A DNA stretch of 22,353 nt from Ophiothrix spiculata (GCA_000969725.1 JXSR01S043137.1), one strand, 5' to 3'. Positions 1 to 9,977 are shown, counted from the first letter of the stretch. The notes: generated by a model not told the origin, from the sequence alone. Numbers and translations: made by a program.

Positions 1-1828
1 AAATATCTTGAGAATAGCGATTCTATTGATTTCATTACAATCAGGTTCTTATTTCAGAACATTTTAATAAACTATATAGGGCTGCTATCCCTTCATCCAT
101 ATAAAACATTAAAAAGGAATCATAAGTCAATTAAAAATTCCCATACCTTTTAATATGAGTCAAAGGTAGTACAATGTTTCTTAGAACAATTTGTAAAGAA
201 CAAGGGACACCTTGATTAGGTCAGTTAATCAGAGAAAAAGACAATTTGAATGAATACTTTGGTAAACAAAGGCTCTTCAATATTATTATTAATCTAAACA
301 AGAAAAAAAATGCCATTAATGGCTCTGTTATCAAATTTCTGTCAATTACATCACAAAACCACCCCCTTCCACATCCACGCCCCAACACACACAAAAGAAA
401 AGATTACTACACCTTTCTCTAAAATTTCAATAACTCGAGCTGTTATTTACCTTTGTTTGTATTCTACCCCTGGCAACTTTTCTCAATAAAGTAAAAATAG
501 GACTTCCTTCTATTCTATCAGAAACCAAACCTGAAATAACACCCCACAATCTTATGGGTCAATATTGAAAATTTGAAAACAAGAAAATATTCCACCAATT
601 CCTGTCAAGGATGAGTAACGTGAAGGTAAAATGTCAACCTACATTCCATGCACAGGAATATTTTCATGATGACTATACACATTACAAGAAAAGAACCTCT
701 CATGTCTTAAGCTGAATTTAGACTCGACGCAAACACAAATGCACTGAGCATATGTAGATAGGAGTTTTGAGCAGATTCGATAGATCGATATCAAATCGTA
801 ACAACAATTGCGTCAACACAAACAGCGTAGAGAAAAGCTGAACTTTACATTGCATTTTCATGTTATCGGCTGCTGCAGTCCGTTTAAGTTTTGAGTGAGA
901 ATTATTTTGTGGTGTCGTTTCCAGTGAAAATGATTTTGAAATTGTTGGAAAACAATGCATTGCATTTTAAATATGAATTCAGCTCAAATAAAATCAATAT
1001 CTTCATTTTCATTTACTCTCTTTTTTGATATGTCAAAATGAAAATATGTGCTTCAAAAAGAGAGGCAGTATAGTACCATGCACAACATCATGGAAAACCT
1101 AATCCTTCCCACTCTACTTCAAGTCAATATTTAGCTAAAAATACTAAATTTTCTCTCAAAGGGTCAGAAATCCCCAACTGCATCCAAAATCGTTTGCTAA
1201 AAACATTTTTGAAGCTGTTGCTATGAGCAATTAACGACTGAGTGCTATCTTGGCCGGAAGAAATTTGACAAATCAAAGGAGAGTTACAATACATGAGCAC
1301 TGCTTGAAAGGGCTGTTTACAATAGAAGACTCAAGGTAACCATGTAATGAGATTGCATCTATTATTGCAGACATCCATCAAGTTTCATTGTAATAAAAAA
1401 GACTAGTATGTACAAAGCAATACATCAACAAAGGCTACTGCAACTAAGCATATGGTTTAATTACAATCTGTGGTTGAATTTTTCCAATAACTCTATCATA
1501 ATGAATCAAAATTACACCTGCCCATCTACATGCCTGACACCTCTCAGACAATCTCTATAATATGAGAAATTTATTGGAAATTGCCAGTGGATACAGTTGA
1601 CTACTAGAGCCATGAAGCATTACAGCCTTATTGGTCCTTGATAATGATAAGCCATGTGTAAGCAGTACATCTGAATCCAGTATCATGTCATAAGACAGAC
1701 ACATCATGCAATATCTTATTTGGGTGTGTCGGTAAACAGGAAATGACAACCGCAAACTAATTATCCCATCAATTTTTAATTTTGTGGTTTTATGAATTTC
1801 AACATTTCAAATGTCTTAAAAAGGTTAA
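1..1828. other. Copy A, left part: no supportable gene
   Basis: The stretch contains only sequence shared with 7148-9340. A minus-strand open segment at 718-960 encodes a hydrophobic run that resembles a signal peptide. It does not hold up: copy B has a 2-bp insertion inside it and the frames diverge. A second minus-strand open segment at 1555-1755 is discussed in the findings. No promoter, RNA gene or mobile-element end was recognised here. Base 215/216 is the empty site for the SINE present in copy B. Confidence 0.6.
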
Positions 1829-2722
1829 TAAAGACTCCCAAAAAAGTATCGCCTCGTCTCGAAAAAATAGCTCGTGCGCCAATACGGTACTGGCAAACGT
1901 AATTTTAAGAATATGTGTACCAGCTGGAATTTCAGCTTTTATTTGACACCTTATTTTTGACAATTGACTGAGAAACATTGAAGTTATGAACTTTTGAAAC
2001 CCTCGAGGTCGGTTTTTAAAAGTTGCTAATTTCAGTTTTCGCACTGTACAAACCAGTAACGAGTAAGGATGATAATGAGGTAAGTTTAGTCACTGAAACA
2101 CGCGGTCATTGGTATCTATGCATTATCCATCAACAATAATCAAGATATGGATTTTTTCATTAATTTTTCATTAATTCATTGTTATAAATAATGGAAAAAC
2201 GACATAAAACGAGAGAAACGACATTCAATGGGTAGTCATTACTGGCATTTAAAGACATGGCGCAGATACCAGACCACACAGAGGACGAATAACGGTGCGC
2301 GATGTTTTTAAGGCTAGAAATGCCTACCAGTCGAATCTGAAGTTTTATATTGTTTCTTATCATTAATAAGATGAAAACAAAACAATATCTTGACGGATGG
2401 TGGTGATAAGAATCCAATGACTATGGTTTGAAAAAAAAAACGCGAGCTTCAGTGACCAAACTCACCTCATCTTGATCCTTAGGTATGCGCTACTGGTTTG
2501 TACAGTGCAAAAAATGAAATTAGCAACTTTTAAAAATTGACCTCGAGGGTTTTAAATGTTCATAACTTCAGTGTTTCTCAGTCAATTATCAAAAATAGGG
2601 TGTCAAATAAAAGCTGAAATTCCAGCGCTTGGTCACAATATCTTCAAATTACGTTTGGGATTACCGTATTGGCGCACGAGCCATTTTTTCGAGACAAGGC
2701 GATACTTTTTTGGGACTCTTTA
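1829..2722. mobile_element. Foldback MITE with TA target duplications (Tc1/mariner-like), 890 bp
   Basis: The element is 1831-2720, flanked by TA at 1829-1830 and 2721-2722. Its two ends are long inverted repeats: the left arm 1831-2104 (about 274 bp) pairs with the right arm 2441-2720 (about 280 bp) around a unique centre of ~336 bp. The terminal sequence is AAGASTCCCAAAAAAGTATC. Copy B has an uninterrupted site at 9341-9350 that differs from the predicted empty site by one base (TT in place of TA), which fixes both ends. No transposase can be read in the centre, so it is non-autonomous. A TA target fits the Tc1/mariner superfamily; the very long arms are unusual for it, and no family name is claimed. 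Confidence 0.9.
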
Positions 2723-5007
2723 GTTAGTAGCAACATGCAGTGCAATGGTGATGCTTAATGACATGAGTACAATGAAAACAGTGAAGAAAAGAAAAGAAAA
2801 ATAAGATAAAACCTCCATATAACAAGTAGTAAGAAGCTCTGCTGTACCTTTGTATATATGTTGTACCATTGTATATTTATGTATAAATAGCTTACCAAAG
2901 AAATCAAATAGTATAACTGAAATGTGAAAATAAATTAAGGGACTAAAGCAGAGTAATTGAATTTGAATGAATCTTAATTGTATTGGATATTTAAAGTACT
3001 TAACAACTTGTAAATAATCTATTTGAGTAATTACAGCAAGTATCTTAAGTTTACAGCAAGCAAGTACTGACATTTATTGAAGGATAATTTGTTGACAACA
3101 TCAAAAATCTTAAAAGCGATAAATTTACACACTTGGTAACATGGCAACACAAAACATATATGTAGACAGTTTCCCATACTTTTGCATCCATGTGGTGTGA
3201 ACTTTGCATTATAAGCACATAATTCTATTGAACAGCAGATGGTAATTGGAGGATAAATTTCATCATTGCTAAATTAAAACTTGACAATTGGATCCAAGCA
3301 TCCTGGAAGGAAGTGAAATATTTCTATGCCAGTACCATCTTAAAAATAATTGGATCTGTACTTAGAAACTTTTATCAATTGGATATACTGTTTGATAGTT
3401 TGGTAAAATGTGAAAATATCCCAAAATAACAAACATAGAATCGAACCCTCCATTTACACATTGCAGTTCTTCACACCATTGTTCTAGGCATAATTCATCA
3501 TGTCTCTTATAGGTCAGATTTGACTTCACATTAAAGCAAGCAATGAACACAATTTATCATAACTAAGAAGTCATACCCCATTAACACTGTTTGGCCAAAC
3601 TTTAATAACCTACATATCTATTCCAATTCATCACTTCTTGCGTTATGACACACTGCACAATTTAGTGCATTCTTGGTTACAAATGTCCATCAGGAAACAA
3701 CAAAAAGACATTGACATATTTCTAAAGATATTTATCTATAAACTCTGATGACTCTTTCTAACAAATTTGCCGAGGCCTAGGCGACAAGCAAATGCTTTAA
3801 GAACAACTGTGTTATTTGCTTTTAGAGCATTATTAGCTGCAGAAGTTGTTTCTGCACACTTCAAACCAAAGTTCAAATTTTCATGACTTTTACGATTAGC
3901 ATATTTCTCAAACTGTCTCTAAGAAAAAAAGGCAACTACTAGGGTAATGTATATTACAGGATCAGGGAAAGTGTTGGAAACACACATTTTTGTCACAAAA
4001 TTACATTTTTTTTCTGCATATAATACATAACTAGGAGAAAGGCAAATTCAGAATGAATTCTTTAGAATGTCAAAATATTTGGTTTTTTAAGTATAAGTTA
4101 ACAAACACATTTATTGCTTCCCAGAAGATGAATAAAATGATGTAAGAAGAATGAACTTTCAAAATACAATAATTACATACATCTTTTAAGTAGACAGCAA
4201 TATTTAACTGATGTGTTTATTGTTATTTCTTCTCTCCACTTTTCAATCAAATTTGATAGCAATGATCATTTAGTACTATCTTCTGTAGATTTGTATATTA
4301 TTCAAAAAAATAACCATTATCATGATGTAGACACCAGTAGATATCACCTATCCTTCATACGTTTCTCAGCATTTAAACAAATTAACAACTTTTGTGTTCT
4401 ACTAAACAGATGTTTATCATTTAGAAAACAATTTCAAATATTGTACAATGTGGTTATTCTGATTCATAATTTGGCAATTATTATTTCAAGAACGATTTGT
4501 GCTCAGATAGCTCATACAATACTTTGGCGATAATTTCAACAACACAAACTATACTGTTTGTGCACCATAAGCATATTGTTCATGTTGTCATCCTTCTCCA
4601 TTTTATTTTACATCACTGTATCAAACCCACATATTAATATATCTTATGATAAATCACTCTTGACTCCCAAGATAATGATGTAATATATTCTCTACATCAA
4701 GGTGTTACTGATATTAAGGGATGGCCTTGAATCATTGCCACATTACTGAAACAAGCTCTTCATACTAATCACTGTTTAATATGCCATTGTTTTTGTATCT
4801 GTATGTATTTTTCCCTCGCTAATGATACATGATCCTAATACGTTCTTTATACAATGAGATCTTCAAAACAATGTCAAATTACAGGATTCTGGAAATGGAA
4901 ATATAAATTGCAATTTCTACAACGACTCCTAAAATCAGCTCCAAGGCATTTCTATAGCAGCTTCCATACTTCTACTTTTCCTGAAATGCTTTTAAAAGGG
5001 TCAGAAA
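2723..5007. other. Copy A, middle part: shared background with one exon-like segment
   Basis: This matches 9348-9383, 9974-11589 and 12304-12939 of copy B apart from the insertions there. TTAA at 2755-2758 and at 4373-4376 are the intact empty sites for copy B elements. The only possible coding signal is the minus-strand segment at 3736-3918, listed separately. Plus-strand open segments at 4213-4533 and 4854-5036 are rich in I, N, F, H and Y. Copy B breaks them by frame-disrupting indels or by an insertion, so I do not call them genes. Confidence 0.55.
3736..3918 (-). other. Exon-like open segment, possible terminal exon (unrecognised)
   Basis: On the minus strand a pyrimidine run ending in TTTTTTTCTTAG (acceptor AG at 3920-3919) is followed by 60 sense codons and a TAG stop at 3738-3736. 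The peptide begins RQFEKYANRKSHENLNF and ends GKFVRKSHQSL. Its composition (A, K, N, T, with few I/F) is less A+T-driven than random open frames here. I do not recognise a family. In copy B (10960-11138) the first ~33 codons are nearly unchanged, then single-base deletions shift the frame into a stop. Copy B also loses the CpG-containing codons. An exon still open in A and decayed in B is possible, but no upstream exon or donor could be identified. Chance remains a serious alternative. Confidence 0.25.
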
Positions 5008-6541
5008 CCTTTAACCAAGGTTGGCAAAAATCGTGATTTTTTTAAAAAAATCAAAAAAATCGATTTATTTGATTTAAATCGGATTTTTTTGATTTAAATC
5101 GATTTTTTTGATTTTCATATCAGAGGTTTGTAGGAGCTACACCCTTCCCCTACCTTACATTACTCTTAAAATAAGAAAATTAAGTCCATCTGATCTTTAA
5201 AAATGTATTATCATATAAATAATTGATCTAAGATTGGCAAAAATCATGATTTTGTAAAAAAATCAAAAAAATCATTTATTTTATTCAAATTGATTTTTTT
5301 GATTTGATTGGAATTTCGGTTGATTTTGCTGATTTATATACTACTCCTTCCCCCTTTTTTACTCTTAAATGAGAACAATAAGTCCTTCTGATCTTAAAAA
5401 AATGTATTATCCTATAAAATAATTGATCTAAGGTTGGCAAAAATCATGATTTTGTAAAAAAATCATTTGTTTTGTTTAAATTGATTTTTTTTTATGAGTG
5501 GAATTTCGGTTGATTTTGCTGATTTATATACTACTTAGTACTCTTGTTCCTCTGTAAATGAAAACTTTAAGTTCTTCTGATTTTAAAAGATGTATTATCA
5601 TATAAATAATTAATCCATGGTTGGTAAAAAAAACCTCACAATTTAAAAAAATCATTAGTTTCATTTAAAGTAATTTTTTTATTCAATTCAAATTTCACTT
5701 GATTTTGATGATTTATATGCAACTACTTTCCCTCTTGTTACATTTTGAATTAGAATAGTAAGTACTTGTGATATTCAAGAATATATTATTATAAATAACT
5801 TATCTAGGGTAGGGAAAAAAATTATGATTTTTTTTTTTTTTTTACAAATACAAAAAAAATGTTTTATTTGAATTGATTTTTTTGATTTTAATCATTTTTC
5901 TTTTTGATTTCATTGATTTATGTTGTTACACTTTAAAACATGTGCTTCATTCTGATCTTTAACAAAAGTTTACATTATTTAAATCCGTTATTGATTGAAG
6001 GTTGGGAAAACAAATCACTACCTTAAAAAATAAATAAAAAAATCACTGTGTGTTTTAAATCAATAGAATTTTTTGATATTAATCTATTTTTTTTTTATTT
6101 TGAGGATTTATGTTCTACACCTGCTCCTCGTGTTACACTTTCAATGTGAACATCAACTGTTTCTGATCTTCAAAAAAGTGTAAATGATTCAAATTACTGA
6201 TCCAGGAATGGACAATGATCATTTAAAAAAAAATCAATATATGAATTTTGCTGCGTGAATTATTACACATTTACCGACTGTATAAATCAAGTTGTAATGT
6301 TGAAATGCTACCTTGGTGAGGGTTTATGGGCCAAATTTAAATTGGAAATTAGCAAAACTATAAGATGTATGAATGCAGGGGAAAATATATTGAAAATTCT
6401 GATAAGAAAGTGAAAAAATCAAGAAAATCTAAAATCTTGATTTAAATCAACGATTTTTTTAAAAAAATCATTTGATTTAAATCGCGATTTAAATCGTGAT
6501 TTAAATCAATTGATTTAAATCGTGCCAACCTTGCCTTTAAC
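5008..6541. mobile_element. hAT-like non-autonomous transposon, 1518 bp, 8-bp target duplication
   Basis: The element is 5016-6533. It is flanked by exact 8-bp repeats CCTTTAAC at 5008-5015 and 6534-6541, and copy B has one CCTTTAAC at 12940-12947 as the empty site. Both ends carry the inverted sequence CAAGGTTGGCA, followed by subterminal blocks rich in the palindrome GATTTAAATC. An 8-bp duplication with short ends beginning CA is the hallmark of the hAT superfamily. There is no transposase coding sequence, so mobilisation would need an enzyme from elsewhere. The interior is mostly a tandem array of its own 5' terminus, listed separately, with unique sequence at about 6240-6430. The exact target duplication suggests fairly recent insertion, or at least little decay. 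Confidence 0.93.
5016..6240 (+). repeat. Decaying ~200-bp tandem array built from the transposon terminus
   Basis: Seven successive units begin with variants of the element end (AAGGTTGGCAAAAATC) at 5016, 5229, 5429, 5616, 5805, 5997 and 6203. The spacings are 213, 200, 187, 189, 192 and 206 bp. Each unit contains the terminal motif, a run of GATTT/AAATC words, a pyrimidine-rich stretch near TACTCTT, then a TCTGATCTT...TATTAT tail. Units 2 and 3 are the most similar to each other, and units 5-7 are heavily diverged. The array lies wholly inside the hAT-like element, so it existed before or arose after insertion in copy A only. Confidence 0.85.
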
Positions 6542-7147
6542 TGAATCAAAAATCTTAGAAAAAGAGAAAGAATGATGTAAGAGATGACAAAGTGTTTTGA
6601 TGCCCACAAGATATATGAAATTAAATGGACGATGACAATAGACATGGAAATTTCCTAGCTCAATAACGTCACAATTCAACTAAAAGCTTCGGGTTTTATG
6701 GTCAAATATGCTGAAGAATTACATTAGCATATGATGACTTGACTGATGTGTTAAAGTAATTGCTATAAATTCCTCTTATTTATGCAGAGAATTGCTGATA
6801 TGACTTGGAGAGATCTTCAGATGTAACAATCAATTACACTTTCAAGTCTTGTAAATGTAATTGAACACATTTTCAGTGTTAAACATGATAAAGAGATATT
6901 TGTATCAAATTTGCAAATGCAATATTTAAATATCTTGACAAATTGAACTCAGATGTTAAATGGAGAATATAGAATATACACTTTTAACTAGTGTAACTTT
7001 GAAAGAAAAAAGACTCTATGCTATCAAATCTTTTAGTCATCTTATAAGAAAAAATACCTTGCATCTTAACACATTAATTTCCTCATGGATGACACACAAA
7101 AATAGAGTCTATATCTTCCAAGAAAAAAACAATTTGGTTTATTATTT
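6542..7147. other. End of copy A and the A/B linker: no gene seen
   Basis: Bases 6542-6665 match copy B closely. From about 6690 the match drops abruptly: the plus-strand frame that is open in copy B (13099-13380) is full of stops here. Similarity fades near 6992. Bases 6993-7147 form a linker with no counterpart elsewhere in the window; an open segment at 6960-7157 is lysine- and isoleucine-rich and crosses the duplication junction, so it is not credible as a gene. Confidence 0.6.
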
Positions 7148-7385
7148 TAAAAAATAGAAAACCTAGAGAAATAGCACCTCTGTTGATTTCATTACATCAG
7201 GCTCTTATTTCAGAACATTTTGATAAACTATATAGGGTTGCTACCCCTTCATTGAAAAAAACTAAAACATTGAAAAAGAATCATAAGCCAATTAACATTT
7301 CCATACCTTTTATATGAGCCAAAGGTAGTACATTAGTACATTGCTTCTTAAAATAATGTGAAAAGAACAAAATAGGACACCTTGA

Positions 7386-7590
7386 AGTAAAAAAAATTAG
7401 CCCACAATTCGCACCATCGCTGCCCGAATCAGCTCCCCTAGTTTCGTACGGGTTTCCACGAGACAATTAGCAGCTAGTTCATTGTCCAAGGGAATTTCAA
7501 GCACACTCAACTTTTGGCACCAGCGGGGTTCGAACTCGGGACCTTCTGCACTGCAAGCGAGCACCTTACCGATTGAGCTAACTTGACTGC
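7386..7590 (-). mobile_element. tRNA-derived SINE, antisense orientation
   Basis: Read on the minus strand, the head resembles a tRNA. A box-A-like TAGCTCAATCGGTAAGG lies within 7564-7580, and a box-B-like GAGTTCGAACCCC lies near 7525-7537. These are the internal RNA polymerase III promoter elements typical of tRNA-derived SINEs. The segment between them resembles an Ala- or Cys-type tRNA. The body (7386-7515) is unrelated to tRNA. It is an insertion: copy A reads straight through at 215/216. The tRNA-like head does not fold well at the acceptor stem, so a functional tRNA gene is unlikely. Target duplications are not clear, which is why the ends are approximate. Confidence 0.8.
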
Positions 7591-7640
7591 TAAGGTCAGT
7601 CAATCAGAGAAAAAACAATTTGAATGAATACTTTGGCAAA

Positions 7641-7840
7641 AAAGGCTCTTCAATATTATAAATCTAAACAAGGAAAAAAATGCCATTAATGGCTCTGTTA
7701 TCAAATTTCTGTAAATTATATCACAAAAACACCCTCTTCCACAAACAAAGACTCTTCAATATTATAAATCTAAAACAAAAAAGCCATTAATGGCTCTGTT
7801 ATCAAATTCCTGTAAATTACATCACAAAAACACCCCCTTC
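7641..7840 (+). repeat. Private ~106-bp tandem duplication in copy B
   Basis: A block starting AAAGGCTCTTCAATATTATA at 7641 is repeated starting at 7747, including the palindromic GCCATTAATGGC. Copy A has a single version near 270-360, so the duplication arose after the segmental duplication. Confidence 0.85.
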
Positions 7841-7849
7841 ATCACCCAT

Positions 7850-7880
7850 CCCCCCCCCCCCACACACACACACACACACA
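7850..7880 (+). repeat. Compound microsatellite: poly-C then (CA)n
   Basis: Twelve C residues (7850-7861) run into about ten CA units (7861-7880). The copy A counterpart near 376-395 is only a short CACACACA tract, so this is an expansion private to copy B. Confidence 0.95.
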
Positions 7881-9379
7881 AGAAAAGATTACTACTGATT
7901 ATACAATTTCAATAACTCACTGTTATTTACATTTGCTTGTATTCTACCCCTGGCAAACTTTTCTCAATAAAGTTAAAATAGGACTTCCTTCTATTCTATC
8001 AGAAATCAAACCTGAAATAACACCTCACAATTTTATGGGTCATTATTGAAAACTTTATACCAAGAAAGTGTTCCAACAATTCCTGTCAAGGATGAGTGAC
8101 GTGAAGGTAAAATGTCAACCTACATTCCATGCACAGGAATATTTTCATGATGACTGCACATTACAAGAAGAGAACCTCTATGACTACACATAACAAGAAG
8201 AGAACCTCTCAAGTCTTAGCTGACTTCAGACTCGATGCAAACACAAATGCACTGAGTATGTGTAGATAAGAGTTTTGAGCAGTTCCAATAGATCGAGATA
8301 TCAAAACGTAACACCACTTGCATCAATGCAAACAGCGTTGAGAAAAGCTGAATTTTACATAGCATTTTCATGTTATTGGCTGCCGCAGTCCGTTTAAGTT
8401 TTGAGTGTGATTTAATTTGCGGTGTCGTTTGGAGTGAAAATGATTGGAAATTGATGGAAACTCAATGCATTGCGTTTCAAGTTTTAAGTATGAATTCAAC
8501 TTTAATAAAATCAATAACTCCATTTGATTTGCTCTTTTTTTTTTTGATACATGTATGTCTAAATGTAAATGTCTGTTTCAAAAAATAGAGACAGCATCAT
8601 GCACAACATCATGGAAAACCTAATACTCCCCACTCTACTTCAAATCAATATCTAGCTAGAAATACTCAATATTTCTCAATGGGTCAGAAATCCCTAACTG
8701 CATCCAAAATTGTTTGCTACTTTTTTGAAGCTGTTGCTATGAGCAATTAACGACTGAGTGCCATTTAGCCAGAAGAAATTTGATAAATAAAAGGACAGTT
8801 ACAATACATGGGCACTGCTTGAAAGGGACATATACAATAGAAGGCTCAAGGTAACCATCTAATGAGATTGCTTCTAGTCTTGCGAACATCCATCAAATTT
8901 CATTGTAATAAAAACTTAAGACTGTAGTGTGAGCAAAGCAATACATCAGCAAAGTATACTGCAACTAAGCATATGGTTTAATTGTCGTCTGAAGTTGAAT
9001 TTTTCCAATAACTCTATCATAATGAATCAAAATTACACCTGCCCATCTACATGCCTGACACCTCTCAGACAATCTCTATAATATAAGAAATTTATTGGAA
9101 ATTGGATACAGTTGACTACAAGAGCCATGAAGCATTACAGCCTTATTGGTCCTTATGTAATTATAAGCCATGTGTAAGCAGTACATCTGAATCCAATTTC
9201 ATGTCATACGACATACACATCCATGCAATATCTTTTTGAGAGTGTTGGTAGACAGGAAATGACAACTGCAAACTAATTATCCCATCAATTTTTAATATTG
9301 TGGTTTTATCAATTTTCAAAATTTCAAATTTCTTAAAAAGGTTAATTGTTAGTAGCAACATGTAGTGCAATGGTGATGC
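7881..9379. other. Copy B, left part: shared background, no gene seen
   Basis: This matches 400-1828 of copy A. It contains a private 30-bp tandem duplication at 8150-8179/8180-8209 (ATGACTRCACATWACAAGAA units), present once in copy A near 668-697. The empty site for the copy A foldback element is at 9341-9350. The open segments at 8370-8588 (plus) and 9161-9370 (minus) are not kept in frame in copy A. Confidence 0.6.
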
Positions 9380-9721
9380 TTAAAGCAATACTATAAGATT
9401 TTAATCAAAAATTATTTATAGTAAAAACAGCATAAAATGAAGGAATGTGACTATCTTAAAGCGTTTTCTATTGTATTTTGTCAAAAAATTGTTTTGCCAC
9501 TGAAAAATGGATAAAAAGGACATTATGCTTTTCTATACTAATACATGTGGGATCCCAAATTTAGTTCAACAAATGGCCATAACAGAAAAAGTAAGCATAT
9601 TTAAGCCAAATCATTTGGAGAGTATAAATATCTACCTAAAACAAACCCAATAAGCTAAAAAAATCAAGAGTCATGGTGACAGGGGAAACTTCATTTTTAA
9701 CACTTTATAGTATTGCTTTAA
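9380..9721. mobile_element. Inverted-repeat element with TTAA target duplications, 334 bp
   Basis: The element is 9384-9717, with ends AGCAATACTATAAG and the inverted CTTTATAGTATTGCT. It is flanked by TTAA at 9380-9383 and 9718-9721. Copy A has the single uninterrupted TTAA at 2755-2758. TTAA targets are used by piggyBac and Kolobok-type DNA transposons. The ends do not begin with the CCY typical of piggyBac, so the superfamily stays open. It has no coding capacity. It abuts another TTAA-flanked element and shares one TTAA with it. Confidence 0.85.
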
Positions 9722-9977
9722 CCCTAACTCCCAAACGCTTAAAAACTATCTAAGTCCGAATACGTCATACAAAAATTTCCTGTTTCACCTGGGATTTGAA
9801 CCCTTGACCTCTCGCATCCCGTTCCAATGTCCACCTATGGCAAGCCACCTAGTATGGCCTGCCATGGCAGCACTTTCGTGCCCATCTATAACCCCGGTCT
9901 ATGACGTATTTGGACTTAGGCGAATTTCTTGATTTTTAGTTGTTGGATTTTGTTGGACTGAGGAGGGTTAGGGTTAA
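9718..9977. mobile_element. piggyBac-like MITE with telomere-like ends, 252 bp, carrying a tRNA-like core
   Basis: The element is 9722-9973 between TTAA (9718-9721) and TTAA (9974-9977). Ends are CCCTAACTCCC and the inverted GAGGGTTAGGG; including the TTAA, the right end reads as telomere-type GGGTTA repeats. A second inverted pair, AAGTCCGAATACGTCATA near 9751-9768 and TATGACGTATTTGGACTT near 9900-9917, lies further in. CCY starts plus TTAA targets fit piggyBac-type MITEs. The minus strand also shows a polymerase III box-B-like GGGTTCAAATCCC (9803-9791) preceded by a plausible anticodon-arm sequence, so a tRNA-derived SINE fragment seems to sit inside the element. Confidence 0.75.

Larger units (their letters stand above)
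1..6992 (+). repeat. Tandem segmental duplication, copy A (left end outside the window)
   Basis: This stretch matches 7148-13404 in the same order and orientation, roughly 90% identical in the segments aligned by eye. Anchors are 31-90 with 7188-7250, 600-960 with 8090-8500, 1490-1820 with 9020-9340, 2730-4370 with 9978-11585, 4377-5015 with 12308-12947 and 6542-6665 with 12948-13070. Similarity is present at base 1, so the true left end lies upstream. Beyond about 6690 the match becomes much weaker and fades near 6992. Relative to copy B it carries two extra mobile elements, at 1831-2720 and 5016-6533, and lacks four that copy B has. Differences include many 1-20 bp indels in every frame, as expected for mostly unconstrained DNA. 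An assembly artefact (uncollapsed haplotypes) is unlikely at this divergence but not excluded. Confidence 0.93.

Noticed and set aside
1799-2417. Open frames inside the TA-flanked foldback element
   Set aside because: They lie in the inverted arms and centre of a non-autonomous element and show no transposase motifs.
2720-3073. 117-codon minus-strand hydrophobic open frame resembling a membrane protein
   Set aside because: The start lies near a mobile-element boundary, copy B carries disruptive indels, and hydrophobic F/I/L/Y content is the default for T-rich frames.
4213-4533. 106-codon plus-strand open frame and its copy B relative at 12285-12614
   Set aside because: Composition is I/N/F/H/Y-rich as expected from A+T-rich DNA. 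The copies differ by frame-shifting indels, a mobile element splits the copy B version, and no splice or domain evidence exists.
5016-6240. CRISPR-like array
   Set aside because: Units are ~200 bp, heavily diverged and start with a transposon end, with no short exact repeats separated by unique spacers. The whole lies in a eukaryotic hAT-like element.
7516-7587. A functional tRNA gene on the minus strand
   Set aside because: Boxes A and B are good, but the acceptor stem does not pair. The segment is the head of an insertion absent from copy A, so a SINE explains it better.
9965-9977. Interstitial telomere repeat (GGGTTA)n
   Set aside because: Only two hexamers are present, and an inverted copy sits at the other end of a TTAA-flanked element, so they are transposon ends.
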